Assembly (NCBI GenBank): GCA_012519125.1 | Contig: JAAYQY010000100.1 | Location: forward strand, 1 to 5,304 | DNA length: 5,304 nucleotides | DNA from: Spirochaetales bacterium | GTDB taxonomy: Bacteria > Spirochaetota > Spirochaetia > Sphaerochaetales > Sphaerochaetaceae | Reading direction: 5' to 3' | Shown: positions 1 through 5,304 of the stretch, in pieces | Layout: every line of letters starts with the position of its first letter | Position numbering within the stretch: the first letter of the stretch is position 1 | The notes under the pieces: model-generated | Told to the model about the DNA's origin: nothing | Database searches by the model: none | Seen by the model: the letters and a program-made list of their open reading frames with translations, nothing else | Position numbers and translations under genes: made by a program

Positions 1-450
1 CTTACCGAGATACGCCGTTCGGTGCGTGAGCTCAAAAGTGATGCCATCGAAAAATCTTCGCTGCTCAGTGCAGTGCAGGAGCTCATCAACGATGCAAATG
101 GGCTGGGGGATAGGCTGGTGAGCTTCTCCATCCATGGCAACGTAACCGAACTCGACGAAGATGAGGAACAGACGGTGTATCGCCTCGTGCAGGAGAGCCT
201 CACCAACTCGCTCAGACACTCTGGTGGGGCTGATATCGAGGTGGTGTTCTCCTATGCATCCCATCTGCTCAACGTCATGATCGCCGACAACGGCCAAGGC
301 TGCAGAACCATTCGCAAACACTTCGGTCTTGACCACATCGAGGAGCAGATCGGCTTGCTTGGTGGTTCCGTACGTTTTGAAACTGCCGAAGGGGAAGGCT
401 TTAGGACGAAGGCCAGCATTCCATTACGAAAAGGGGGATTTCGGTCATGA
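1..450 (+). CDS. Sensor histidine kinase, NarL/DesK type (HisKA_3 family), C-terminal fragment
   Basis: This is the last 149 codons of a kinase whose start lies left of the window; the frame is open from base 1. The first residues (RRSVRELK) resemble the end of a HisKA_3 dimerisation domain, so the phospho-accepting histidine, sensor domain and any membrane segments are out of view. An HATPase_c domain follows: N box ESLTNSLRHS at about 193-222, G1 box DNGQG at 286-300, and a G2-like segment GLDHIEEQIGLLGG around 325-366. In this last segment the common E-R pair of the family is E-Q, a small deviation. The protein would autophosphorylate and pass phosphate to the regulator encoded next. Its TGA overlaps the regulator's ATG in an ATGA junction, implying translational coupling. 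The kinase assignment is firm. The signal is not visible, but the solute-binding protein two genes on suggests a sugar. Confidence 0.93.
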   Translation, partial: LTEIRRSVRELKSDAIEKSSLLSAVQELINDANGLGDRLVSFSIHGNVTELDEDEEQTVYRLVQESLTNSLRHSGGADIEVVFSYASHLLNVMIADNGQGCRTIRKHFGLDHIEEQIGLLGGSVRFETAEGEGFRTKASIPLRKGGFRS

Positions 451-1130
451 TCAGTGTCTTGATTGCAGATGACCAAGAGCTCATCCGCGAAAGTTTGGAA
501 CTCATCATCAGCCTCGACCCGCGCTTCCAGTTTGTGGGTTCAGCCAAGGATGGGCGTGAGGTGGTCGACATGGCACTGATGCTCCGCCCTGATGTGATAC
601 TCATGGACATCCGTATGCCCGAGATCAACGGACTCGAATGTGTGAAGCTCATCAAGCAGAAGGACAGCTCAATCAAAATCATCATCCTCACCACCTTTGA
701 TGATGACCAGTACGTTTACGAGGCAGTGAAGTACGGGGCCGATGGCTTCTTGCTCAAGGGAATCTCGAAAAACGATTTGCTTTCAAGCATCGCAACCGTT
801 CACAGCGGGGGGACCATCGTTGACCCGCATACCGCACAGAAGATATTCAGTCTCTTCAGTCGACTTGCCACGACTCCGTTTCGCTCTATGCAGGAGCCTG
901 ATGAAGCTTTCAAAGCCCTTACTCCCCAAGAGCTGAGAATCATGCAGCTCATCGGAAAAGGGTGTTCAAACAAGGAGATCATGAGTGAGGTGAACTTCAG
1001 CGAAGGTACCGTAAGAAACTACATCAGCAACATCCTCAAGAAACTTGATCTGCGAGACCGGACCCAGATTGCCATCCTTGCCATACAATCAGGCCTGATG
1101 CTCAAGAATTTGGAGGGTCTCGATGGCTGA
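447..1130 (+). CDS. Response regulator, NarL/FixJ family (REC + LuxR-type HTH)
   Basis: This 227-residue DNA-binding response regulator has the usual length for the family. The receiver domain spans about residues 1-120. It shows the acidic pair D8-D9, the phospho-acceptor D54 in LMDIRMP, the switch residues T82/T83 and the conserved K104 in LLKG. A linker of about 35 residues leads to a LuxR-type helix-turn-helix at about 157-215, with the signature LTPQELRIMQLIGKG and recognition-helix region SEGTVRNYISNILKKL. It should bind DNA when phosphorylated, most likely by the kinase encoded just upstream. The ATG at 447 is supported by the purine-rich AAGGGGGA at 431-438 and by the 4-base overlap with the kinase. 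Its last 8 bases overlap the start of the solute-binding protein gene. Target promoters cannot be told from this window; the linked sugar genes are the natural candidates. Confidence 0.96.
   Translation: MISVLIADDQELIRESLELIISLDPRFQFVGSAKDGREVVDMALMLRPDVILMDIRMPEINGLECVKLIKQKDSSIKIIILTTFDDDQYVYEAVKYGADGFLLKGISKNDLLSSIATVHSGGTIVDPHTAQKIFSLFSRLATTPFRSMQEPDEAFKALTPQELRIMQLIGKGCSNKEIMSEVNFSEGTVRNYISNILKKLDLRDRTQIAILAIQSGLMLKNLEGLDG
1112..1116 (+). promoter_or_regulatory. Ribosome binding site of the solute-binding protein gene, inside the regulator gene
   Basis: GGAGG lies six bases before the ATG at 1123, within the last codons of the response regulator gene. It supports the start that overlaps the regulator by 8 bases, and so the view that the two are cotranslated. 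Confidence 0.75.
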
Positions 1131-2472
1131 GGCTGTGCGAATCAAGCAATTGCTTCTTCTCTTTCTTGTTCCTCTGCTCATCTTGGTGGTGGTATTTGCC
1201 ATTGGCATCGGTGTGTACCGTCAGAAAACTGTGGTCATTGAACTCTCCTTGTACTCAGGAAACAGCTGGGGTGTTCCCCAGAACTTTGCCTATGCCATTT
1301 ATGACAAGGCGGTGGAGCTCTTTGAGCAGAAGTATGCGGACAAGGGCTACCGGATCAGACTACGTACCGGCATGATGTACAAGGATTACTCTGAGTGGTT
1401 TGCCCAACAGGTGCTCAAAGGGAAGGAACCTGATCTTTTTTTGATCATCGAAGAGGATTTCACCACCTTTGCTGCCATCGGACTTCTTGAAAAGCTGGAT
1501 GCGTACATAGAGAAAAGTGATTTGTCTGAGCACGATTTTTTCAGCAACGCACTTGAAGCAGGACAATACCAGGGTTCCCAATATGCACTTCCCATCGGCA
1601 TCGTTCCCTCATTTCTCATCTACAACATCGATTTGCTCGACTCCTTGGGGCTTTCCATCGACCTGGACAACTGGACATGGGAACAGTTTTACACACTGTG
1701 CAGCCAGATAACCGCTGATCTGGACGGAGATGGGGAACTCGATCGTTTTGGGGTGGAAGGATACGACTGGCACCAAGCTTTCTATACGAATGACAGGGCC
1801 TTGTTCAATGAGAAGAGCTCCCAAGCTGAGTTTACACCCCAGCATATGGCGGAGATGATTGAGTTTTTGAAAAAAATGCATGCCCTCAACCAAGGGGTGG
1901 TAGTGCGTGAAGGCATGTTTGAAGAGGGAATCGTAGGATTCAAAACCTTCAATCTCTCTGAGTTCCGTGTCTATGGATCCTATCCTTACCGAATCCTTCG
2001 CTACAGCGATTTTGATTGGAAAGCGATTCCTTTCCCCCATGGGCCGCATGGGAGCAGCAAATCCAAGCTCTATACGGTTCAACTGGGAATGAGTTCCCGC
2101 TCGAAGCATAAGGATGTTGCCTTTGAATTCCTACGCTTCATCTCCAGTGACCAGGAGTTCCAATACCAGATCTGGGAGTATTCAAACATGCTGCCGGTCA
2201 ACCGGGAAGCTTTTGACCGAATCTACCACTCTGGCATCATGCAGCGGGATGGAATGCGTCCGTTGGATCGGGAATTCATAGAATCGGTTATCGCTAATTC
2301 CTATATCGATCCCGACTTCAAGAAGTACCCGGTGATCGATGACTACATAACCCAAAGGATATTCAAAATCATCGCACAGGACGAGGATATTCCCACCGGT
2401 ATCGTGGATTTGCGTCAGCTCATCAACGATCTGCTCTTGGAAAACACCAGTGTCCAAAGTGTGAATCGTTGA
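1123..2472 (+). CDS. Membrane-anchored extracellular solute-binding protein, family 1 (sugar-binding type)
   Basis: This 449-residue protein has the length and motif pattern of ABC-type carbohydrate-binding proteins (SBP family 1). A short charged start (R6, K8) precedes a hydrophobic stretch at residues 9-31, followed by YRQK. No lipobox cysteine and no clear signal-peptidase site are visible, so I infer an uncleaved N-terminal anchor with the binding domain outside the membrane. Family-like segments include EPDLFLI (102-108), the aromatic hinge-like region NWTWEQFY (183-190), and an EF-hand-like loop D199-x-D-x-D-G-x-x-D207 followed by FG. Later segments AFEFLRFISS (333-342) and MLPVNREAFD (356-365) match the typical C-terminal part. 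It overlaps the response regulator by 8 bases, and no permease or ATPase gene follows. A role as ligand-sensing partner of the two-component system is therefore plausible, with ordinary transport as the alternative. The ligand cannot be predicted. Confidence 0.9.
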   Translation: MAEAVRIKQLLLLFLVPLLILVVVFAIGIGVYRQKTVVIELSLYSGNSWGVPQNFAYAIYDKAVELFEQKYADKGYRIRLRTGMMYKDYSEWFAQQVLKGKEPDLFLIIEEDFTTFAAIGLLEKLDAYIEKSDLSEHDFFSNALEAGQYQGSQYALPIGIVPSFLIYNIDLLDSLGLSIDLDNWTWEQFYTLCSQITADLDGDGELDRFGVEGYDWHQAFYTNDRALFNEKSSQAEFTPQHMAEMIEFLKKMHALNQGVVVREGMFEEGIVGFKTFNLSEFRVYGSYPYRILRYSDFDWKAIPFPHGPHGSSKSKLYTVQLGMSSRSKHKDVAFEFLRFISSDQEFQYQIWEYSNMLPVNREAFDRIYHSGIMQRDGMRPLDREFIESVIANSYIDPDFKKYPVIDDYITQRIFKIIAQDEDIPTGIVDLRQLINDLLLENTSVQSVNR

Positions 2473-2475
2473 TGC

Positions 2476-3660
2476 CTAGGTGAGGGCCTGCAGCTTATCA
2501 GCCAGCGTGAAACAGAGGTCCTTCCCCAATGAGCTTTCTTCCCAGCTACTGGCTTTGTAGAGTTTTTCGGGCCATGACCATTTTTCAAGTTCATCAAGGA
2601 AGATTGCATCGGGAGGATATGGTTCCCCATTGCTGTCAGGAGCAACAAAGCCCAGAGCTTGCAGGTATGCTCGTCCGATGCACTCCCAAGCCATGCCGAG
2701 CCGCTCGGCTTCGATGATGACCCCCAAAAGACGGTCGTCATAGCGGAGTTTGCGCTTCAGGTCTCGCCCGACACGATGGACGGTATCGCCCAGTGCATGG
2801 TTGGAAAAACGCTTCAACAAGTCCAGGATATGCGTATCAAGCGATTCCTTGGTAAAGACGGTAGGATGGAGAGCAAGCAGGATGTCTCGGCTCTGCTGCA
2901 TTGCATCATGCACTTGCTTGCGTATCTGCTCATCTTCCAAGACCTCAGCGATGGTTGCCCGCTTGGGATGGCACCTATGCCCAAGGTAGGCGGCAGCACT
3001 GTGTCCCATATTGTGGATGAAGAGTTTGCGGTCGACATAGGCTTCGATAGGATGAACAGGGTGTATATCAGCAAAGTGGGGGAGCGGATGATGAAAGGCT
3101 TCGCTGTCAACAATCAGCTCATTGTAGGGTTCACTCTTGAGTGTCAGTAGGTTGGCAGGGTCTTGGATGGGAACCATCTTGCCGATGCTGGTTTGGGCCA
3201 GTCCGAGGTAGGCATCAAGGTCAACCTGCCCGTCAAGATGAGGAAGGAGCAAAGAGGAGACGAAGGCTTTGCAGCCATGAATGTTCTCAGCAAGGATGAT
3301 ATCCAACGCATCAGCTGGCTTGTGTATATGTCTCTGCACGATGGCTTTGGCAAGAGAAGGGGCAATGTGAGGCCATGCACCCCTTCCCACCGAGATACCA
3401 AGCAGATCTGCATCGGCCAGTGCCTGGTTGATCGCCTCCTGATCGGATGCATGCACTGCAGAAACATCCTCGATGAGCAGATGATGCACTTCTTGGTCAA
3501 AGACGGTCTCAATGGTATAGGATCCATGCAAATTCAGAGCATCCACCAAGGCTTGGTTGATGTCAATGATGACAATCCTATACCCGGCTCGGGAGAAAAC
3601 CTGTGCGATGAAGGAGCGTCCGATGTTTCCTCCTCCCCACTGCACAAACAGCTTTTTCAT
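2476..3660 (-). CDS. MtlD-like polyol-phosphate dehydrogenase (mannitol dehydrogenase family)
   Basis: This 394-residue NAD-dependent polyol dehydrogenase resembles mannitol-1-phosphate 5-dehydrogenase, which is about 382 residues in E. coli. The N-terminal Rossmann fold has the nucleotide loop GGGNIGRSF (9-17) and an acidic D33 at the end of the second strand, favouring NAD over NADP. The family catalytic motif K-x4-N-x2-H is intact as K212, N217 and H220 in RKLFIHNMGH, followed by AYLG as in MtlD. The later segment RFSNHALGDTVHRVGRD (284-300) with RKLRYDDRL matches the MtlD-type region linked to phosphorylated substrates. The start at 3660 is chosen because the Rossmann fold begins there, GGGAG-like pairing (GGGAG at 3668-3672) sits seven bases upstream, and the ATG overlaps the kinase stop. 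A longer in-frame reading to 3792 would run deep into the kinase gene. No PTS gene is nearby, so the exact substrate is open. Confidence 0.9.
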   Translation of the reverse strand: MKKLFVQWGGGNIGRSFIAQVFSRAGYRIVIIDINQALVDALNLHGSYTIETVFDQEVHHLLIEDVSAVHASDQEAINQALADADLLGISVGRGAWPHIAPSLAKAIVQRHIHKPADALDIILAENIHGCKAFVSSLLLPHLDGQVDLDAYLGLAQTSIGKMVPIQDPANLLTLKSEPYNELIVDSEAFHHPLPHFADIHPVHPIEAYVDRKLFIHNMGHSAAAYLGHRCHPKRATIAEVLEDEQIRKQVHDAMQQSRDILLALHPTVFTKESLDTHILDLLKRFSNHALGDTVHRVGRDLKRKLRYDDRLLGVIIEAERLGMAWECIGRAYLQALGFVAPDSNGEPYPPDAIFLDELEKWSWPEKLYKASSWEESSLGKDLCFTLADKLQALT

Positions 3661-4838
3661 CGTACAGCTCCCATAGCTTGCAAGTAGGCCTGTACAACCG
3701 GCAACAGCTGTGCAGCTTTCTCGCCTTTCTCTTTTTCCAGGTAGGTACCCCCGTGATAGGTGCAGGTATAGCCGCCCGATGCGGCTCCCCAAGCACAGAT
3801 GTCAACCATGGAAAGTGGAGCACCTGACTCCAGTTGCTTGGCAATGCTGACCAATACACCACCAAGAAAGTTGTCTCCGCAACCGGTGGTATCCTTTCGC
3901 AGCGACGGATCTTTTTGCATCAACTCATCCATGTAGGCACTTACCGGGAGGGTTGAGAGAGGGGTAGACTCTATCAGTTTGCCGCTCGACCACAGCAGCA
4001 TCGGAAGGGCTCCGCGGGTAATGATGAAGGCTCCCACTCCAAATGCGATGAGCTGTTTGGCAGCGTCTTCCACCAAGGATGTGCCGGTCAGCCTGAGCGC
4101 CTCCTGCTCGTCACAGACCAGCACATCGATGAAGGGGTAGGCAGGGAGGGAGCCCAGTGGCCATCTGCCGGTGCTGCTTGCTTTCTCATTGCGAAAGTCA
4201 TATACCGTTCCCACCACGGTGACGCAACCACGCTCTTTGGCCATTTTCAGTACTTGATGCTGCTGGTCATGCAGGTTTGGCACCAAGGCAGTGCCGCCCA
4301 AAAGCAGGATGTCCGAATCATAAAAGGATGGCGGAAGGTCGGTTGCATCGAATGCATACGCGGCTCCGATGGTGTTGATGAAGGAGCGTTCACCCTTTCC
4401 ACCGCGCATCGAGGGATCATCGAACACCTCGGTGGTGGGTGTGCTCATTGTAGGAACGGTTTTCAACTCAGCACGAAGCGGGGTACTCTCTATGGTCGAA
4501 CGCACCAGATCGGCATTTTCATCAGCACCAACCACTCCATGAAAGGTGACTTCTACGTTCTGGTCTACAAGAATCTGGGATGCGTGCACCAATGCTACCA
4601 CTGCAGGACCACCAAGGTTCTTTCCATCAGCTTCGCGGTTGTTGCCAAGGGATGCAATGATCTGCTGGTGGCTGAGCTTGGCATATGCTTCAAGGTCTTC
4701 GGTGAAGACCAAGCCCCCCTCAATGAGCCCACCATCACCGCGTTTTTTGCTCCAGAGGCGGAAAAACGCCTCACTCTGATAAGAGCAGTTTCGGTAGATT
4801 GAATCAATTAAGCAGCAACCGGTTCCCTGGATTCTCAT
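3657..4838 (-). CDS. PfkB-family carbohydrate kinase
   Basis: This is a 393-residue cytoplasmic sugar or polyol kinase of the ribokinase/PfkB superfamily. It opens with the usual first strand (RIQGTGCCLID, 2-12). The substrate-side glycine pair is in LGGPAVVAL (75-83), followed by GVVGADENAD (101-110). The signature near the C-terminus, DTTGCGDNFLGG (316-327), holds the anion-hole glycines and the catalytic base D322. The usual N-x-x-E magnesium motif reads D243-E-Q-E246, with Asp for Asn. The protein is longer than the 300-330 residues common in the family; the extra length lies mainly at about 17-74, before the GG motif, a placement that recalls adenosine-kinase-like members. The start at 4838 is preferred over an in-frame ATG at 4937 because AAGGGGG lies just upstream and the 33 extra residues do not look like the family. 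The stop overlaps the dehydrogenase start in ATGA. The substrate is unknown. Confidence 0.9.
   Translation of the reverse strand: MRIQGTGCCLIDSIYRNCSYQSEAFFRLWSKKRGDGGLIEGGLVFTEDLEAYAKLSHQQIIASLGNNREADGKNLGGPAVVALVHASQILVDQNVEVTFHGVVGADENADLVRSTIESTPLRAELKTVPTMSTPTTEVFDDPSMRGGKGERSFINTIGAAYAFDATDLPPSFYDSDILLLGGTALVPNLHDQQHQVLKMAKERGCVTVVGTVYDFRNEKASSTGRWPLGSLPAYPFIDVLVCDEQEALRLTGTSLVEDAAKQLIAFGVGAFIITRGALPMLLWSSGKLIESTPLSTLPVSAYMDELMQKDPSLRKDTTGCGDNFLGGVLVSIAKQLESGAPLSMVDICAWGAASGGYTCTYHGGTYLEKEKGEKAAQLLPVVQAYLQAMGAVR
3668..3672 (-). promoter_or_regulatory. Ribosome binding site of the MtlD-like gene, inside the kinase gene
   Basis: On the minus strand GGGAG lies seven bases before the ATG at 3660, within the last codons of the kinase gene. 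It decides between this start and longer in-frame ones that lack such a site and would extend into kinase coding sequence. Confidence 0.65.
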
Positions 4839-4845
4839 GCGACAT

Positions 4846-4852
4846 CCCCCTT
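4846..4852 (-). promoter_or_regulatory. Ribosome binding site deciding the kinase start
   Basis: AAGGGGG on the minus strand lies seven bases before the ATG at 4838. It supports that start over the in-frame ATG at 4937. A further ATG at 4845-4843, directly after the site, is out of frame and is not used in this reading. Confidence 0.7.
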
Positions 4853-4928
4853 GGGTGAGAGTATAGGACAAAATGGGGGAGGAGAGAAGAAAAATGCTGC
4901 CATGTGTAGATTTTTGCTTTCTGCAAGT

Positions 4929-4958
4929 TTGCCTCATGATTTTAATATACTATATGAT
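4929..4958 (+). promoter_or_regulatory. Candidate sigma-70-type promoter for the TetR-family gene
   Basis: TTGCCT at 4929-4934 (four of six matches to TTGACA) is separated by 18 bases from TATGAT at 4953-4958 (five of six matches to TATAAT). Transcription would begin near 4965, leaving a short leader with the ribosome binding site at 4978-4983. TATACT at 4946-4951 is an alternative -10 without a well-placed -35. No equally good promoter was found for the kinase on the other strand; TATACT at 4865-4860 (minus) lacks a convincing -35. Confidence 0.4.
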
Positions 4959-4968
4959 ATATAACATA
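4953..4968. promoter_or_regulatory. Imperfect palindrome, candidate operator for the divergent TetR regulator
   Basis: The 16 bases TATGATATATAACATA match their own reverse complement at 14 positions (arms TATG and CATA, centre TATATA). They lie in the AT-rich stretch 4941-4977, which has only six G or C in 37 bases, between the two divergent genes and over the proposed -10 box. TetR-family repressors commonly bind such sites next to their own gene. A caution is that AT-rich DNA produces weak palindromes by chance. Confidence 0.4.
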
Positions 4969-4977
4969 CGATATCTT

Positions 4978-4983
4978 AAGGAG
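4978..4983 (+). promoter_or_regulatory. Ribosome binding site of the TetR-family gene
   Basis: AAGGAG lies six bases before the ATG at 4990. This consensus-like site and spacing support 4990 over in-frame upstream ATGs at 4894, 4936 and 4954. Confidence 0.75.
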
Positions 4984-4989
4984 ACTGCC

Positions 4990-5304
4990 ATGCCCCCAAA
5001 GGAACGAATTACCGAACAAGCGATTATTGATGCATCTTTGGATTTGGTGCGCACCTCTGGCATTGCATCACTCCATGCACGAGGTGTCAGCAAAGTACTT
5101 GGTTGCTCAGTGCAACCCATTTTTCACAAATTTTCCTCGATGGAGAGTCTGAAAGAATCTGTTCATCTGAAAGCAAATCTTCTCTTTGAGGAACAGTTGA
5201 ACAGGGGACTTGCCTCTCATCCCATTCCCTTTTTGGGGATGGGGCTTGCCTACATCAGCTTTGCAAGAACGGAAAATGAACTCTTCAAGTTTCTCTTCAT
5301 GAGC
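4990..5304 (+). CDS. TetR/AcrR-family transcriptional regulator, N-terminal part (runs off the window)
   Basis: An open frame of 105 codons without a stop continues past the right edge, so roughly half of a typical 190-210-residue regulator is visible. Residues 8-60 form a TetR N-terminal domain: helix 1 (EQAIIDASLDLVRTSGI), then the helix-turn-helix at about 28-47 (SLHARGVSKVLGCSVQPIFH) and the following KFSSMESLKESV. The arrangement matches the family pattern of an A-R-x-(I/V)-x-x-x-L-G-x-S core followed by an aromatic-rich turn. Residues 84-104 (GLAYISFARTENELFKFLF) resemble the start of the ligand-binding domain in TetR members with a WHG-type C-terminus. The gene is divergent from the kinase-dehydrogenase operon and is likely a local repressor, probably also of itself. 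The ligand is not visible. The start is chosen from the AAGGAG site and from where the family match begins; an in-frame upstream start at 4894 is discussed as a finding. Confidence 0.85.
   Translation, partial: MPPKERITEQAIIDASLDLVRTSGIASLHARGVSKVLGCSVQPIFHKFSSMESLKESVHLKANLLFEEQLNRGLASHPIPFLGMGLAYISFARTENELFKFLFMS

Noticed and set aside
1609..2109. 166-codon minus-strand open frame opposite the solute-binding protein gene
   Set aside because: It is a shadow of a well-supported coding frame, with no domain and no plausible ribosome binding site context.
2659..3687. Two long plus-strand open frames (2659-3150 and 3163-3687) opposite the dehydrogenase gene
   Set aside because: The protein sequences match no family I recognise, and the opposite strand encodes a full dehydrogenase with intact catalytic motif.
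3661..3792. N-terminal extension of the dehydrogenase by 44 residues
   Set aside because: The added residues are low-quality, Cys/Arg/Gly-rich sequence from within the kinase gene in another frame. The Rossmann fold and ribosome binding site support the start at 3660.
4254..4802. 182-codon open frame on the plus strand opposite the kinase gene
   Set aside because: It lies wholly within a well-supported kinase gene on the other strand, has no recognisable domain and looks like a complementary-strand shadow.
4914..4926. Small inverted repeat TTGC-TTTCT-GCAA in the control region, considered as a terminator or operator
   Set aside because: The stem is only four base pairs and no T-run follows it on either strand; it is easily explained by chance.
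4839..4937. N-terminal extension of the kinase by 33 residues from an ATG at 4937
   Set aside because: The family's first strand begins right after the ATG at 4838, which has AAGGGGG upstream. The extension would cross the likely promoter and leader region.
4897..4992. Direct repeat CTGCCATG at 4897-4904 and 4985-4992
   Set aside because: It is only eight bases, and the flanking sequences do not match; probably coincidental.

Overview
The window looks like a piece of a bacterial chromosome of roughly balanced base composition. It is densely packed with carbohydrate-related genes and has overlapping starts and stops. The gene mix (a NarL-type two-component pair joined to an ABC-type sugar-binding protein, a PfkB kinase, an MtlD-like polyol-phosphate dehydrogenase and a TetR regulator) would suit a fermentative, sugar-scavenging bacterium. 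My best guess is a spirochaete of the Sphaerochaeta type. That guess rests on general resemblance only, not on any marker gene.

Layout: positions 1-2472 (+) hold a tight three-gene run. It consists of the C-terminal end of a histidine kinase, a NarL/FixJ response regulator, and a 449-residue family 1 solute-binding protein held by an N-terminal membrane helix. Consecutive genes overlap by 4 and 8 bases. Positions 2476-4838 (-) hold a two-gene operon: a PfkB-family kinase, then an MtlD-like dehydrogenase, also overlapping by 4 bases. The two runs converge with 3 bases between their stop codons. A 151-base intergenic region (4839-4989) separates the kinase from a divergent TetR-family regulator that starts at 4990 and runs off the right edge.

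How the genes may work together (inference): the solute-binding protein has no transport genes beside it in the window and is translationally locked to a two-component system. It may therefore act as the external sugar detector of a three-component sensor. The kinase and dehydrogenase could form a short catabolic route in which a polyol is phosphorylated in the cytoplasm and then oxidised to a ketose phosphate for glycolysis. The TetR protein is the likely local regulator, and an AT-rich imperfect palindrome next to its promoter is a candidate operator. I see no mobile element, CRISPR array, RNA gene or clear intrinsic terminator.
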